A DNA stretch of 64,000 nucleotides, from positions 62,001 to 126,000 of the forward strand of contig NZ_JBAFWT010000004.1 of the NCBI RefSeq assembly GCF_043195195.1. The letters are read 5' to 3'. Shown in pieces: positions 1 to 8,307 of the stretch. The DNA comes from NCEH01 sp043195195 (GTDB lineage: Bacteria; Pseudomonadota; Alphaproteobacteria; Rhizobiales; Xanthobacteraceae). The notes beneath the pieces are model-generated. The model searched no databases, was not told the DNA's origin, and worked only from the letters and a program-made list of their open reading frames with translations. How positions within the stretch are numbered: the first letter of the stretch is position 1; each line of letters opens with the position of its first letter. The position numbers and the translations under genes are program-made.

Positions 1-1
1 G

Positions 2-1174
2 GAGGTCGACCTCAAGATCGATCGCGATACGGCGGCGCGGCTCGGCCTCTCCATGAGCCAGATCAGCAATACGCTCTATGACGCCTTCGGCCAGCGACAG
101 GTGTCGACCATCTATGCACCGCTGAACCAATATCACGTGGTGATGGAGGTGGCGCCGGCCTATTGGCAGGACCCGCGCACGCTCGACGACATCCGCATTT
201 CCACCTCCGGCGGCGCGCTCGCGGGCAGTGCGTCGACGGCGGCCCTGGCGGCGGTCTCCACCCAACTCACCGGCTCGGCCGATGCGCTCTCCGCCGATGC
301 GGTCCGCAACGCCAACACCAATCGCATCGCGAATTCCACGAAGTCCGGCGCCTCGACCGGGGCGGCGGTGAGCACCAAGTTCAATCTGTCGGTCCCGCTC
401 TCGGCTTTTGCCACCTTTGGTCCGGGCACCACGCCGCTGGCGGTGAACCATCAGGGCCTGTTCGCAGCCAGCACGCTGTCGTTCAATCTCACGCCCGGCC
501 ATACGCTCGGCGAGGCGTTGGCCGCCATCAACCGGGAGATGACCCGCATCGGCGTGCCGTCAAGCATCCACGGGACTTCGCAGGGCACCGCCAAGTTGTT
601 TCAACAATCACTCGGCACCCAGCCGCTGCTGATCCTGGTGGCTCTGGTGAGCGTCTATGTGGTGCTCGGGATTCTCTACGAAAGCTTCGTGCATCCGCTC
701 ACCATCCTGTCCACCTTGCCGTCGGCGGGGGTCGGGGCGGTGCTGGCTTTGATTGTATTCAAGAGCGAGTTCAGCCTGATCGCCCTGATCGGGGTGATCC
801 TGCTGATCGGAATCGTGAAGAAAAATGCCATCATGATGGTGGACTTCGCCCTGGAGGCGGAGCGGACCCGCGGGCTCTCGCCGGAGGCGGCGATCCGCGA
901 AGCCTGCCTGCAGCGGTTCCGCCCGATCCTGATGACGACTCTGGCCGCGATCTTCGGTGCGGTCCCGCTCGCCCTCGCCTCGGGCACGGGCGCCGAGCTG
1001 CGGCATCCGCTCGGCATCACCATCATCGGCGGGCTCATGGTGAGCCAGGTGCTCACGCTCTACACCACGCCGGTGGTCTATCTGTTGCTCGACCGCCTGC
1101 GCCGCCGTCCGTCACGCACTGCGCCCGAGGCGGGAATGGGACGCGCCACGCCGCCCCTCGCCCCGGCGGAATGA
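2..1174 (+). CDS. RND multidrug efflux permease, C-terminal part (5' end outside window)
   Basis: The reading frame is open from the first base, so this is the distal third or so of an inner-membrane RND pump (AcrB/MdtB-MdtC type), which exports drugs or solutes with proton antiport as part of a tripartite envelope complex. The visible part contains a periplasmic porter segment, then hydrophobic segments with typical RND stretches such as YESFVHPLTI, GIVKKNAIMMVDFA and RFRPILMTT, and ends with the last membrane helix and a short basic tail. The KKNAIMMVDFA motif is characteristic of the second transmembrane half of RND transporters. No membrane-fusion or outer-membrane partner is visible because upstream sequence is missing. 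The family is clear; the substrate is not. Confidence 0.93.
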   Translation, partial: EVDLKIDRDTAARLGLSMSQISNTLYDAFGQRQVSTIYAPLNQYHVVMEVAPAYWQDPRTLDDIRISTSGGALAGSASTAALAAVSTQLTGSADALSADAVRNANTNRIANSTKSGASTGAAVSTKFNLSVPLSAFATFGPGTTPLAVNHQGLFAASTLSFNLTPGHTLGEALAAINREMTRIGVPSSIHGTSQGTAKLFQQSLGTQPLLILVALVSVYVVLGILYESFVHPLTILSTLPSAGVGAVLALIVFKSEFSLIALIGVILLIGIVKKNAIMMVDFALEAERTRGLSPEAAIREACLQRFRPILMTTLAAIFGAVPLALASGTGAELRHPLGITIIGGLMVSQVLTLYTTPVVYLLLDRLRRRPSRTAPEAGMGRATPPLAPAE

Positions 1175-1215
1175 GGGGCGTGCCGTAGAGGCAAAGGTGC
1201 GACAGGCGTGTAGAC

Positions 1216-1250
1216 AACAAAAAAGCCCCGCTGACGCGGGGCTCCCTGTC
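1216..1250 (-). terminator. Rho-independent terminator, leftward
   Basis: An 8-bp perfect stem (AGCCCCGC/GCGGGGCT, 1224-1243) has an A-run on its left side (1215-1223). Read on the minus strand this is a hairpin followed by a T-run, the classic intrinsic terminator. Read on the plus strand there is no T-run, so it best serves leftward transcripts, although the hairpin may also help to end the RND transcript. Confidence 0.75.
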
Positions 1251-1322
1251 TCAAGCTATGCTCCGGGGTCGGAGTACATCCGTCCGTCCCCCAGGTCGCC
1301 GTCTCCGGCGCCACTGCTGAGG
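1216..1322 (-). ncRNA. candidate small RNA (promoter plus terminator, no ORF)
   Basis: The 317-base gap between the RND pump and the CoA-transferase has no convincing ORF. On the minus strand there is a promoter-like pair: TTCCTG (1352-1357), a 17-base spacer, then TATACA (1329-1334). About 100 bases downstream lies the intrinsic terminator at 1216-1250. Inside, CTCCG/CGGAG can form a second small hairpin just before the terminator. Size and layout fit a small RNA. I do not recognise the family: the conserved core of SRP RNA is absent. It could also be only the 3' untranslated end of the CoA-transferase transcript. Confidence 0.3.
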
Positions 1323-1491
1323 CCTTGGTGTATAGAGACGCATTGCGGCGACAGGAAGGCGCTCATCTCGAAACGACGGACCGACAGGGGCGGACGCCCC
1401 GAGGGGGCGGTTATGAAGACTGTTCCACCATTTGCACGGGACGGCTTGCTTCTGCGCCATTCCGGCCCCGCCTTGACGCCCTCTCCTGAGA

Positions 1492-2724
1492 TCAGCGGAT
1501 GATGCCCTTGGCGGCCAGGGCCGCGCGTTCTTCCGGGCCATAGCCGAGGCGGTCGGCGAGGATGGCGGCGCTCGATGTGCCGAGGCCCGGCGGCATGCGG
1601 CGCACCGGCAGGCGCGTGCCGTCAAGGCGATAGGGCGGCGCCAGCACCCGCGGGCCGGTCTCGCCGTCCTCAGCTGCTTGCGGCACGTCCTGCGCCTCGA
1701 CCACCAGGCCGGCAGCACGCGCGCGCTCGGAGGTGAGAGCGGCATGCAATCCAAGCACCTCGCCGCAGGGAATGCCGGTCGCGTTGAGGCGCGCCAGCAG
1801 GGCCTCGCGCGGCCAGCGGGAGAGTTCGGCATCCACCAGCGGCACCAGGATGGCGCGGTTGCGGGCGCGGTCGAGATTGGTGGCGAAACGGGGATCCTCG
1901 AACAGGTCCATGCGCTCGATCACGCGCTCGCAGAAGCGCCGATACTGGGCATTGTTGCCGACAGTCATGACGATCGGCCCGTCGGCGGTGGGGAACACGC
2001 CATAGGGCACGATGGAGGGATGGGCATTTCCCACCGGCGGCAAGTCCGCCTGTCGGGCCAAGGCTTCCAGGCCGTAATAGGAGGTCAGCGCGATGCCGCA
2101 ATCATAGAGCGCGAGTTCCACCTCGCGGCCCTGTCCCGTGCGGGTGCGGGCGAACAGGGCGGCCAGAACCGCCTGGGCGGCGAACTGGCCGGTGAACAGA
2201 TCCACCGCCGCCACGCCGAACTTCAACGGGGGGCGGCCGGGCTCGCCATTGAGGGCCATCAGGCCGGTTTCGCCCTGGACCACCAGATCGTATCCGGGCC
2301 TTGAGGCTTCCGGTCCGTCGGAATCATATCCGGCGATGGAGCAATAGATCAGGCCGGGATTTTCGGCGCGCAATTGCGCGTAGCCGAGGCCGAGTTTCTC
2401 GGCCCCGCCGGTCTTGAAATTCTGCACCACCACATCGCTTTCGCGGGCCAAGGCCTTGACGATGCTGAGCCCTTCCGGGGTTGCGAGATCGACGCCGATG
2501 GAGCGTTTGTTGCGGTTGACGCTGTCGAAATAGGAGGTGTTGGTGCCGGCGGTGGGTACGCCCCAGTCGCGGGTATCGTCGCCTCTCGTGGGATGTTCCA
2601 CCTTGATGACGTCGGCGCCGAGGTCGGCGAGGACCATGGCGCACCAAGGGCCGGCGAGGATGCGCGACAGGTCGAGAACCTTGATGCCCGTAAGCGGCAA
2701 CCCATCGTGACCCTCTGCACTCAT
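1492..2724 (-). CDS. CaiB/BaiF family CoA-transferase (class III)
   Basis: A 410-residue class III CoA-transferase, which moves CoA between an acyl-CoA and a free carboxylic acid in the cytoplasm. The N-terminal signature LTGIKVLDLSR, the HPTRGDDTRDW loop and the PGYDLVVQGETG block are visible; Asp146 in the last is the expected catalytic aspartate that forms the mixed anhydride. Length matches the family. The start was placed at 2724 (MSAEGHDGL) because GGGAGA lies about 8 bases upstream; the frame stays open further upstream to 2799 without a better site. It stands alone, so the acid substrate (formyl-CoA, succinyl-CoA or another) cannot be deduced. Confidence 0.9.
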   Translation of the reverse strand: MSAEGHDGLPLTGIKVLDLSRILAGPWCAMVLADLGADVIKVEHPTRGDDTRDWGVPTAGTNTSYFDSVNRNKRSIGVDLATPEGLSIVKALARESDVVVQNFKTGGAEKLGLGYAQLRAENPGLIYCSIAGYDSDGPEASRPGYDLVVQGETGLMALNGEPGRPPLKFGVAAVDLFTGQFAAQAVLAALFARTRTGQGREVELALYDCGIALTSYYGLEALARQADLPPVGNAHPSIVPYGVFPTADGPIVMTVGNNAQYRRFCERVIERMDLFEDPRFATNLDRARNRAILVPLVDAELSRWPREALLARLNATGIPCGEVLGLHAALTSERARAAGLVVEAQDVPQAAEDGETGPRVLAPPYRLDGTRLPVRRMPPGLGTSSAAILADRLGYGPEERAALAAKGIIR

Positions 2725-2863
2725 CTGCCCGTCTCCCCATGCGAACCGAAGCGCCGCAAGCGCTTTTCGCCATCCACCGGCTTCCGGAGAGGAATTCAAG
2801 CGGGAATTTTCAAGGGCGGGTTTCAGGCCCCGGGAGCGCCCGCAAAGCCTGTGTTTTCGGTAA

Positions 2864-2971
2864 ATGTTTCATGTGAAACATCGGCCCGGCGCGGAAGAAC
2901 GGCGCGGACAAGCGGCGAATTCCGCGTGTTCTGCGCCCGAAATTCAAAATTCCGAAGAAGTTCAGGGCCGA
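2864..2971. repeat. parS-like palindrome with ~110-bp conserved repeat, copy A
   Basis: Positions 2865-2880 read TGTTTCATGTGAAACA, one mismatch from the usual chromosomal parS (ParB-binding) palindrome TGTTTCACGTGAAACA. The following ~90 bases are shared with a second copy at 62457-62565: both have GAAGAACGGCGCGGA about 25 bases in, and both end with near-identical TTCCGA(A/C)GAAGTTCAG(G/C)GCCGA. Spacing is almost equal (108 and 109 bases). The copy lies in the gap between the CoA-transferase and the aldehyde dehydrogenase and breaks no gene. ParB binding is inference from the motif only. Confidence 0.6.
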
Positions 2972-3010
2972 TGTCCGCGCCGGCCGCCCGTCGACCGGCG
3001 CGGGAGGGGA

Positions 3011-4507
3011 TCAGGCGGTATATTTGATCCAGATGGTCTTCAGCCCGGTATATTTGTCCAGCGCGTGGAGCGAGAGGTCGCGCCCGAAGCCGGATTGGCG
3101 GAAGCCGCCGAACGGCGTCATGGGCGTGGTGGCGTCCATGGTGTTCACCGAGACCGTGCCGGCGCGCAGCTTGTCGGCGACGCGGTGGGCGCGGGAGAGA
3201 TTGTCGGTCCACACCGAGGCGGCGAGGCCATAGATGGTGTCGTTGGCGATGGCCACCGCTTCCGCCTCGCTGTCGAACGGCGTGATGGCGAGCACCGGCC
3301 CGAAGATCTCCTCCTGCGCCAGCGGATCCTTGGGCGTGACGCCGGCGAAGATGGTGGGCGTCACATAGCAGCCGCTGCCGTTGAGGGTCACCTGCTCGCC
3401 GCCCTGCACCAATTGGGCGGTCTTCTTGCCCTCGGCGATGAAGGACATCACCCGCTCGGTCTGCTTGGCATCCACCATGGCGCCCATGGTGGATGAGGGG
3501 TCGAGCGGATCGCCGGGGGCGACCTTGCCGGCGCGCTCGATCATCTTCTCGACGAAGGCATCGTGGATCGAGCGCTCCACCAGCAGCCGCGAATTGGCCG
3601 AGCACACTTCGCCCTGGTTGAAGAAGATGCCCGAGGTGGCCATGTCGGCGGCGGCGTCGAGATCGGCGCAATCGGCGAAGATCAGATTGGGGCTTTTGCC
3701 GCCGCACTCCAGCCAGACCTGCTTCATGTTGGACTGGCCGGAATATTCCAGGAAATACTTGCCCACTTCCGTCGAGCCGGTGAAGGCGAGCACGTCCACA
3801 TCCATGTGCAGGCCGAGCGCGCGGCCGGCGGTCTCGCCAAATCCCGGCACCACATTGAGCACGCCCTCGGGCAGCCCGGCCTCGATGGCGAGTTCCGCGA
3901 GCCGCAAGGCGGAGAAGGCGGATTGCTCCGCCGGCTTCAGCACCACGCTGTTGCCCGCCGCGAGAGCCGGCGCGCATTTCCAGGAGGCCATGTCGAGCGG
4001 GAAATTCCAGGGCACCACGGCGCCCACCACGCCGAGCGGGGCGCGCCGCACCAAGGCGAGGTCGCCGGGGGCCGTGGGGGCCACCTCGTCATAGACCTTG
4101 TCGATCGCCTCGCCATACCATTGGAACACGCCGGAGGCATTGGTGACGTCGATACTGGCGGCTTCCACCACCAGCTTGCCCATGTCCAGGCTATCGAGCA
4201 AAGCAAGTTCCACTCGGTTGGCGCGCATCAAATCGGCGAGCTTCAGCAGCACCGCCTTGCGCTCGGCCGGCGCGGCGCGCGACCACACGCCCGATTCGAA
4301 CGATCTGCGCGCCGAGGCCACCGCGCGGTCGATGTCCGCCGCACCGCCGCTCGCCACGTGGGCCAGCACCTGCCCGGTGGCGGGATTGGTCGCCGCGAAA
4401 GTCTCGCCGGAGGCCGCAGGCGCCGTCTTGCCGTCGATGAACACTTGGGTCCGGAAGCTGAGGGCCGCTGCCGCCGATTTCCACTGCGCGAAGCTCATAT
4501 CATTCAT
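3011..4507 (-). CDS. puuC: NAD(P)-dependent aldehyde dehydrogenase, PuuC-like
   Basis: A full-length 498-residue aldehyde dehydrogenase. The conserved machinery is present: PWNFP (Asn168), FTGSTEVGK nucleotide-binding loop, LECGGKSP (general base Glu267) and NQGEVCSANSR (nucleophile Cys302). The C-terminal SGFGRDLSLHALDKYT is typical of the gamma-glutamyl-gamma-aminobutyraldehyde dehydrogenase (PuuC) subgroup, which oxidises the third intermediate of the putrescine route in the cytosol. PuuA-like and PuuB-like genes occur about 29 kb away (32010-34910), so the route may be split over two loci. Substrate assignment is inference; related enzymes oxidise other omega-amino or short aldehydes. The gene is isolated from its neighbours by the parS-like repeat. 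Confidence 0.85.
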   Translation of the reverse strand: MNDMSFAQWKSAAAALSFRTQVFIDGKTAPAASGETFAATNPATGQVLAHVASGGAADIDRAVASARRSFESGVWSRAAPAERKAVLLKLADLMRANRVELALLDSLDMGKLVVEAASIDVTNASGVFQWYGEAIDKVYDEVAPTAPGDLALVRRAPLGVVGAVVPWNFPLDMASWKCAPALAAGNSVVLKPAEQSAFSALRLAELAIEAGLPEGVLNVVPGFGETAGRALGLHMDVDVLAFTGSTEVGKYFLEYSGQSNMKQVWLECGGKSPNLIFADCADLDAAADMATSGIFFNQGEVCSANSRLLVERSIHDAFVEKMIERAGKVAPGDPLDPSSTMGAMVDAKQTERVMSFIAEGKKTAQLVQGGEQVTLNGSGCYVTPTIFAGVTPKDPLAQEEIFGPVLAITPFDSEAEAVAIANDTIYGLAASVWTDNLSRAHRVADKLRAGTVSVNTMDATTPMTPFGGFRQSGFGRDLSLHALDKYTGLKTIWIKYTA

Positions 4508-4669
4508 GTGCCAAACCCTCGGCCTTGCTGCGTCGGGCTAAGCTTTCACATTGCCCCAAGGGCGGCACGCCGAAACTTGAGGCAGCGCGTGCCCTTACTT
4601 TGATCTGATGCCTGCACGGGCGGCCAAGGCGCGATAGACTGGCCCATCGCCCTCCCGCGCGGACCCGTC

Positions 4670-5131
4670 ATGGCCCCGTCTTTCACCGTCGTTCCCTTCC
4701 TTCCCGCCCATCTGCCGGCGCTCGCGGACCTCTGGGTCGCGACCTGGGCCAAGACCATGCCGGACATCGATTTCGAGGCGCGGCGCCCGTGGTTTCTGGA
4801 TCATGTGGAAAAGCTCATCGGCGGGGGCGCGGAAATCCATGTGGCGCTGGATGCGCAAGCCGCGCCGGCCGGCTTCGTCGCGATCGCTCCCGCCACCGGC
4901 TATCTCGACCAGCTCGCGGTGGCGCCGGCCTATTGGGGCAAGGGCGCGGCCGAGGCGCTGATGGACGCGGCCAAGCGGCGCGCGCCCTGCGGCATCGCGC
5001 TGGATGTGAACCAGGACAATCCCCGCGCGGTCGCCTTCTACACCCGCCTCGGCTTCGTCATCGCGCGGGCCGGGGAGAACCCCATGTCCGGCCGGGCGAT
5101 CTGGCGCATGGAATGGACGGCGCCGGGCTGA
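4670..5131 (+). CDS. GNAT family N-acetyltransferase
   Basis: A 153-residue protein with the GNAT fold: an acetyl-CoA-binding segment LAVAPAYWGKGAAEALM (the Q/RxxGxG/A-like loop here reads YWGKGA) followed by LDVNQDNPRAVAFYTRLGF, the usual last motif of the family. It should acetylate a small molecule or protein amine in the cytoplasm; the substrate is unknown. No strong ribosome-binding site is seen before the ATG at 4670. A second, unrelated GNAT-type gene follows 144 bases downstream on the same strand. Confidence 0.85.
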   Translation: MAPSFTVVPFLPAHLPALADLWVATWAKTMPDIDFEARRPWFLDHVEKLIGGGAEIHVALDAQAAPAGFVAIAPATGYLDQLAVAPAYWGKGAAEALMDAAKRRAPCGIALDVNQDNPRAVAFYTRLGFVIARAGENPMSGRAIWRMEWTAPG

Positions 5132-5275
5132 GGGCGCGGCATCCCCCCTGCACTCAGGTGGCGAGGTGCGCAATCCGCGCAAATCGCCGCGAGGAGGGTG
5201 GCCGGGTGCTGCGCGCCCGGCGCGATCGGCCCTATGCTTGCGGTCGTCTTCCGACACGAATCGCACGGAGCCCCC

Positions 5276-5554
5276 ATGGACTCGTCCGTCACGCACAATC
5301 CCGCCCTGAATCGCTTCGAGCTGAAGGTGGGGGATGAATTGGCGCTGGCCTATTACAAGCTGGAGGGCGACATCGTGACCCTCACCCATACCGAGGTCCC
5401 GCAGGCGCTCTCCGGCCAGGGCGTCGGCTCGCGCCTCGCCAAGGGGGTGTTCGCGCACATCCGCGCCGACGGGCACAAGGCGGTGACCCAATGCTCCTTC
5501 ATGGCGGCATGGGCGAGCCGCCACCCCGAGGTGGCGGATCTGGTGGTCGGCTGA
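5276..5554 (+). CDS. small GNAT-like N-acetyltransferase (YjdJ type)
   Basis: A 92-residue protein of the minimal single-domain acetyltransferase group. The sequence NRFELKVGDELALAYYKLEGDIVTLTHTEVP followed by SGQGVGSRLAKGVFAHIRADG is the family signature: two beta strands, then the acetyl-CoA loop GQGVGS. The start was chosen at 5276 (MDSSVTH), which gives the usual family length; upstream in-frame sequence looks non-coding. Substrates of this group are mostly unknown. It may be co-transcribed with the preceding GNAT gene. Confidence 0.8.
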   Translation: MDSSVTHNPALNRFELKVGDELALAYYKLEGDIVTLTHTEVPQALSGQGVGSRLAKGVFAHIRADGHKAVTQCSFMAAWASRHPEVADLVVG

Positions 5555-5580
5555 GGCCCCGCTCTCGGACCGGAGCGAAC

Positions 5581-7434
5581 TCAGGCCGCCGTGTTGAACT
5601 GCAGGGCCGCGAGGCGGGCATAGAGCCCGCCCTTCATCACCAGCTCGGCATGGGTGCCCTCGTCGACGATGCGCCCGTCCTCCATCACCAGGATGCGGTC
5701 GGCGGAGAGCACGGTGGCGAGGCGATGGGCGATGACGAGCGTGGTGCGCCCCTCCATGGAGCGTTCCAGCGCCGTCTGCACCAGGGTTTCGCTTTCGGCA
5801 TCGAGCGCGCTCGTCGCCTCGTCCAGCAGCAGGATGGGGGCGGCGCGCAGGATCGCGCGGGCGATCACGATGCGCTGGCGCTGGCCGCCCGAGAGCGTCA
5901 CGCCCCGTTCGCCCACCATCGTGTCCCAGCCGTCCGGCATGCGGGTGATGAATTCATCCACCAAAGCGGCGCGGCCGGCGGCCTCCACCTCGGCATCGCT
6001 CGCCTGCGGCCGGGCGAGGCGGATGTTCTCGCGCACCGTATCGGCGAAGATCGCCACCTCCTGCGGCACCAAGGCGATATTGGCGCGCACCGCCACCGGG
6101 TCGCACAGGGCGACATCGGTCTCGTCCAGCAGGATGGCGCCGCTCTGCGGGCTGTAGAAGCGCTCCAGCAACTGGAATACGGTGCTCTTGCCGGCGCCCG
6201 AGGGCCCCACCAGGGCCACCCGCTCGCCGGGCCGGATGGCGAACGACACGTCGCGCAGCGCCGGGGAATGGGGCCGCGTCGGATAGGTGAAGCCGACATG
6301 CTCGAAGCGGATGGCGCCGGACACCCGGCCCAGCGGCACCGGGGCTGCGGGGGTCTTCACCTTGGGCTCTTCCTTCAGCAGCTCGCCGATGCGCTCGGCG
6401 GCGCCGGAGGCGGCGGAGACCTCGCCCCACACCTGCGACAATTCCCCGAGCCCGCTCGCCGCCAGCACGGCGAACAGCAGGAATTGGCTGAGCTGGCCCG
6501 AGGTCATGGTGCCGTTGAGCACCGATTGGGCGCCCACCCACAGCACGCCGACCACGCTGGAGAACACCAAAAAGATGATGACGCCGGTGAGCAGGGAGCG
6601 GGCGGCGGTGGCGCCGCGCGCGGCATCGAAGGACTTTTCCACCGCCCGGTCGAATTGGGCGCGCGCCGCGCCCTCGGCGGTGGAGGCCTGGACCGCGCGC
6701 ATGGCGCCGATGACTTCGGAGGCATAGGCGGAGGCGTCCGCCAGCGTGTCCTGCGCCGCCCGCGAGCGGGCCCGCACCTTGCGGCCGGAGGCCACCAGCG
6801 GCAGCACGATCAGCGGAATGACGATCAGCACCAGGCCGGAGAGGCGTGGGCTCGTCACCACCATCATGATCACGGCGCCGATGCACATGAACAAATTGCG
6901 CAGCGCCACCGAGGCGGAGGAGCCGACCGCCGACTTGATCTGCGTGGTGTCGGCCACCAGCCGTGAGGTCAGTTCGCCGGCCCGCGCGGTATCGAAGAAG
7001 GTGCCGTCGAGCGTGGTGAGGCGGGCGAACACGGCGGCCCGCAGATCCGCCACCACCCGCTCGCCGAGCGTGGTCACGAGGTAATAGCGGGAGGCGGAGG
7101 CGAGCGCGAGCACCGCCACCACCACGATCAGCACCGCGAAATAGCGGTCGATCAATCCGGCATGGTCGGCGGCGAAGCCGTAATCGATCATGCGCCGCAC
7201 CGCCACGGGGGTCGCCAGGGTGGCGAGCGCGGCGATGGTGAGGGCCGCAAGCGCGCCGAATACCCGTGCGCGATAGCGCAGGATATAGGGGCCAAGCGCG
7301 ATCAGCGGGCTGATGCTGCGGCGGCTCTTTGCCGTTTTGGCGGGATCGACGGCGGGTTCCAGTGCGGTGTCGGCTTGTGTCAACGGATGCTCTCGGTTAT
7401 AGACCCGCCTCATTCCCTCAGGAAACGAATTCAT
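5581..7434 (-). CDS. ABC exporter, fused membrane and ATPase domains (MsbA-like)
   Basis: About 617 residues: an N-terminal six-helix ABC exporter membrane domain (roughly residues 55-340) and a C-terminal ATPase with Walker A GPSGAGKST, Q-loop region, signature LSGGQRQR, Walker B ILLLDEATSALD and the switch His in IAHRLATV. It works as a homodimer or heterodimer in the inner membrane and exports a hydrophobic compound such as a lipid or drug. The start is uncertain: ATGs at 7434 and 7413 are both in frame, and neither has an ideal ribosome site. It is divergent from rpmE, only about 46 bases away, so promoters overlap the gene starts. Confidence 0.9.
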   Translation of the reverse strand: MNSFPEGMRRVYNREHPLTQADTALEPAVDPAKTAKSRRSISPLIALGPYILRYRARVFGALAALTIAALATLATPVAVRRMIDYGFAADHAGLIDRYFAVLIVVVAVLALASASRYYLVTTLGERVVADLRAAVFARLTTLDGTFFDTARAGELTSRLVADTTQIKSAVGSSASVALRNLFMCIGAVIMMVVTSPRLSGLVLIVIPLIVLPLVASGRKVRARSRAAQDTLADASAYASEVIGAMRAVQASTAEGAARAQFDRAVEKSFDAARGATAARSLLTGVIIFLVFSSVVGVLWVGAQSVLNGTMTSGQLSQFLLFAVLAASGLGELSQVWGEVSAASGAAERIGELLKEEPKVKTPAAPVPLGRVSGAIRFEHVGFTYPTRPHSPALRDVSFAIRPGERVALVGPSGAGKSTVFQLLERFYSPQSGAILLDETDVALCDPVAVRANIALVPQEVAIFADTVRENIRLARPQASDAEVEAAGRAALVDEFITRMPDGWDTMVGERGVTLSGGQRQRIVIARAILRAAPILLLDEATSALDAESETLVQTALERSMEGRTTLVIAHRLATVLSADRILVMEDGRIVDEGTHAELVMKGGLYARLAALQFNTAA

Positions 7435-7480
7435 ACCGCTGCGGGCTTGCATGCTCGGCGCGGCGAGAAGGACGCAACCC

Positions 7481-7705
7481 ATGAAGAGCGACGTTCACCC
7501 CGATTACCATTTCATCAAGGTGGTGATGACTGACGGTTCCGAGTACACGACGCGGTCGACCTTCGGCAAGGAGGGCGACAGCCTTCAGCTCGATATCGAT
7601 CCCCGTACGCACCCGGCCTGGACCGGCGGCACCCAGCAGCTGCTCGACCGCGGCGGCCGTGTTTCCCGCTTCAAGAACAAGTTCGGTGGCCTGCTCAAGG
7701 GCTGA
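7481..7705 (+). CDS. rpmE: 50S ribosomal protein L31
   Basis: A 74-residue L31 of the zinc-independent type: it begins MKSDVHPDYHFIKVVMTDG, then YTTRSTFGKEGD and DPRTHPAWTGG, all typical of alphaproteobacterial L31, and lacks the CxxC zinc motif. It sits on the large subunit central protuberance. It is preceded by the divergent ABC exporter. A hairpin with a short T-run lies about 85 bases downstream (7789-7811) and probably ends the monocistronic message. Confidence 0.96.
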   Translation: MKSDVHPDYHFIKVVMTDGSEYTTRSTFGKEGDSLQLDIDPRTHPAWTGGTQQLLDRGGRVSRFKNKFGGLLKG

Positions 7706-7788
7706 TCGCACGGGGTGCGGCGCCGCGTCCTGCGGGGCTCGGTCGCACCGGTTCCAAGATCTGCGCGGCATCTGCCGCCGCGCTTTGC

Positions 7789-7811
7789 GCCGGCTCGTTC
7801 GAGCCGGCTTT
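7789..7811 (+). terminator. probable terminator of rpmE
   Basis: Perfect 9-bp stem GCCGGCTCG/CGAGCCGGC with a two-base loop, followed by TTT. The T-run is short, so efficiency is uncertain, but it is the only hairpin between rpmE and the convergent DUF1192 gene. Confidence 0.5.
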
Positions 7812-7875
7812 GCCATGCCTGAAGCCCTGCCTGCGTCCAGAGCGCTGCCTGCGAGGGGCGGCATTCACCGCCCCG

Positions 7876-8064
7876 TCAGAACTTGAAGACCGAATGGGCG
7901 GCATCGCGCGAGGCGAGCTTCGCCGCCTTCGCCCGCTCCAGCCGGCCGATCTCCTCGCGCATCAATGCGATGCGCGCGTCGATCTCGTCCACCGAGAGGC
8001 GGTCGAGGTCAGCCGGGGCTAGCACCGGCGTCGGTTGCGGGGCAATGGGCCGGTCTTCGTCCAT
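7876..8064 (-). CDS. DUF1192 family small protein
   Basis: A 62-residue protein whose C-terminal half, LDRLSVDEIDARIALMREEIGRLERA, is the hallmark of DUF1192: a short alpha-helical or coiled-coil segment found in alphaproteobacteria. The function is unknown. The start at 8064 follows AAGGAGT by about 8 bases. It is divergent from the quinone oxidoreductase gene, a pairing I recall as common in Hyphomicrobiales. The ending SVFKF is also typical. Confidence 0.85.
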   Translation of the reverse strand: MDEDRPIAPQPTPVLAPADLDRLSVDEIDARIALMREEIGRLERAKAAKLASRDAAHSVFKF

Positions 8065-8307
8065 GGCGCGCACTCCTTGAGGCCTTGCGGATCGGGCGGG
8101 TTCGCTCACATGGCGCAACGGCAGCATCATCAGCCCTCGGCATAAAAGCCGCTTGCGCCGGGCGCGTCCATCTTTCCGTTTTTCACCGCCCGCGCATGGG
8201 ATAGGAGAGGCGCACCGGTTCTTGCGCCTGGACGCGCAAGGGAACCGTCCGTCCCCGTCCCGCACCGTCACGGTCGGGCGCCTCCCGCCCCTTTCCGGAA
8301 CCGCGCC

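Noticed and set aside
1216..1490. SRP RNA, 6S RNA or tmRNA in the gap after the RND gene
   Set aside because: The conserved SRP core and the tmRNA/6S landmarks are not present on either strand, so I list only an unnamed small-RNA candidate.
7376..7383. TTGACA as a -35 box for the ABC exporter
   Set aside because: It lies inside the predicted coding start of the exporter and has no matching -10 at 17 bases.
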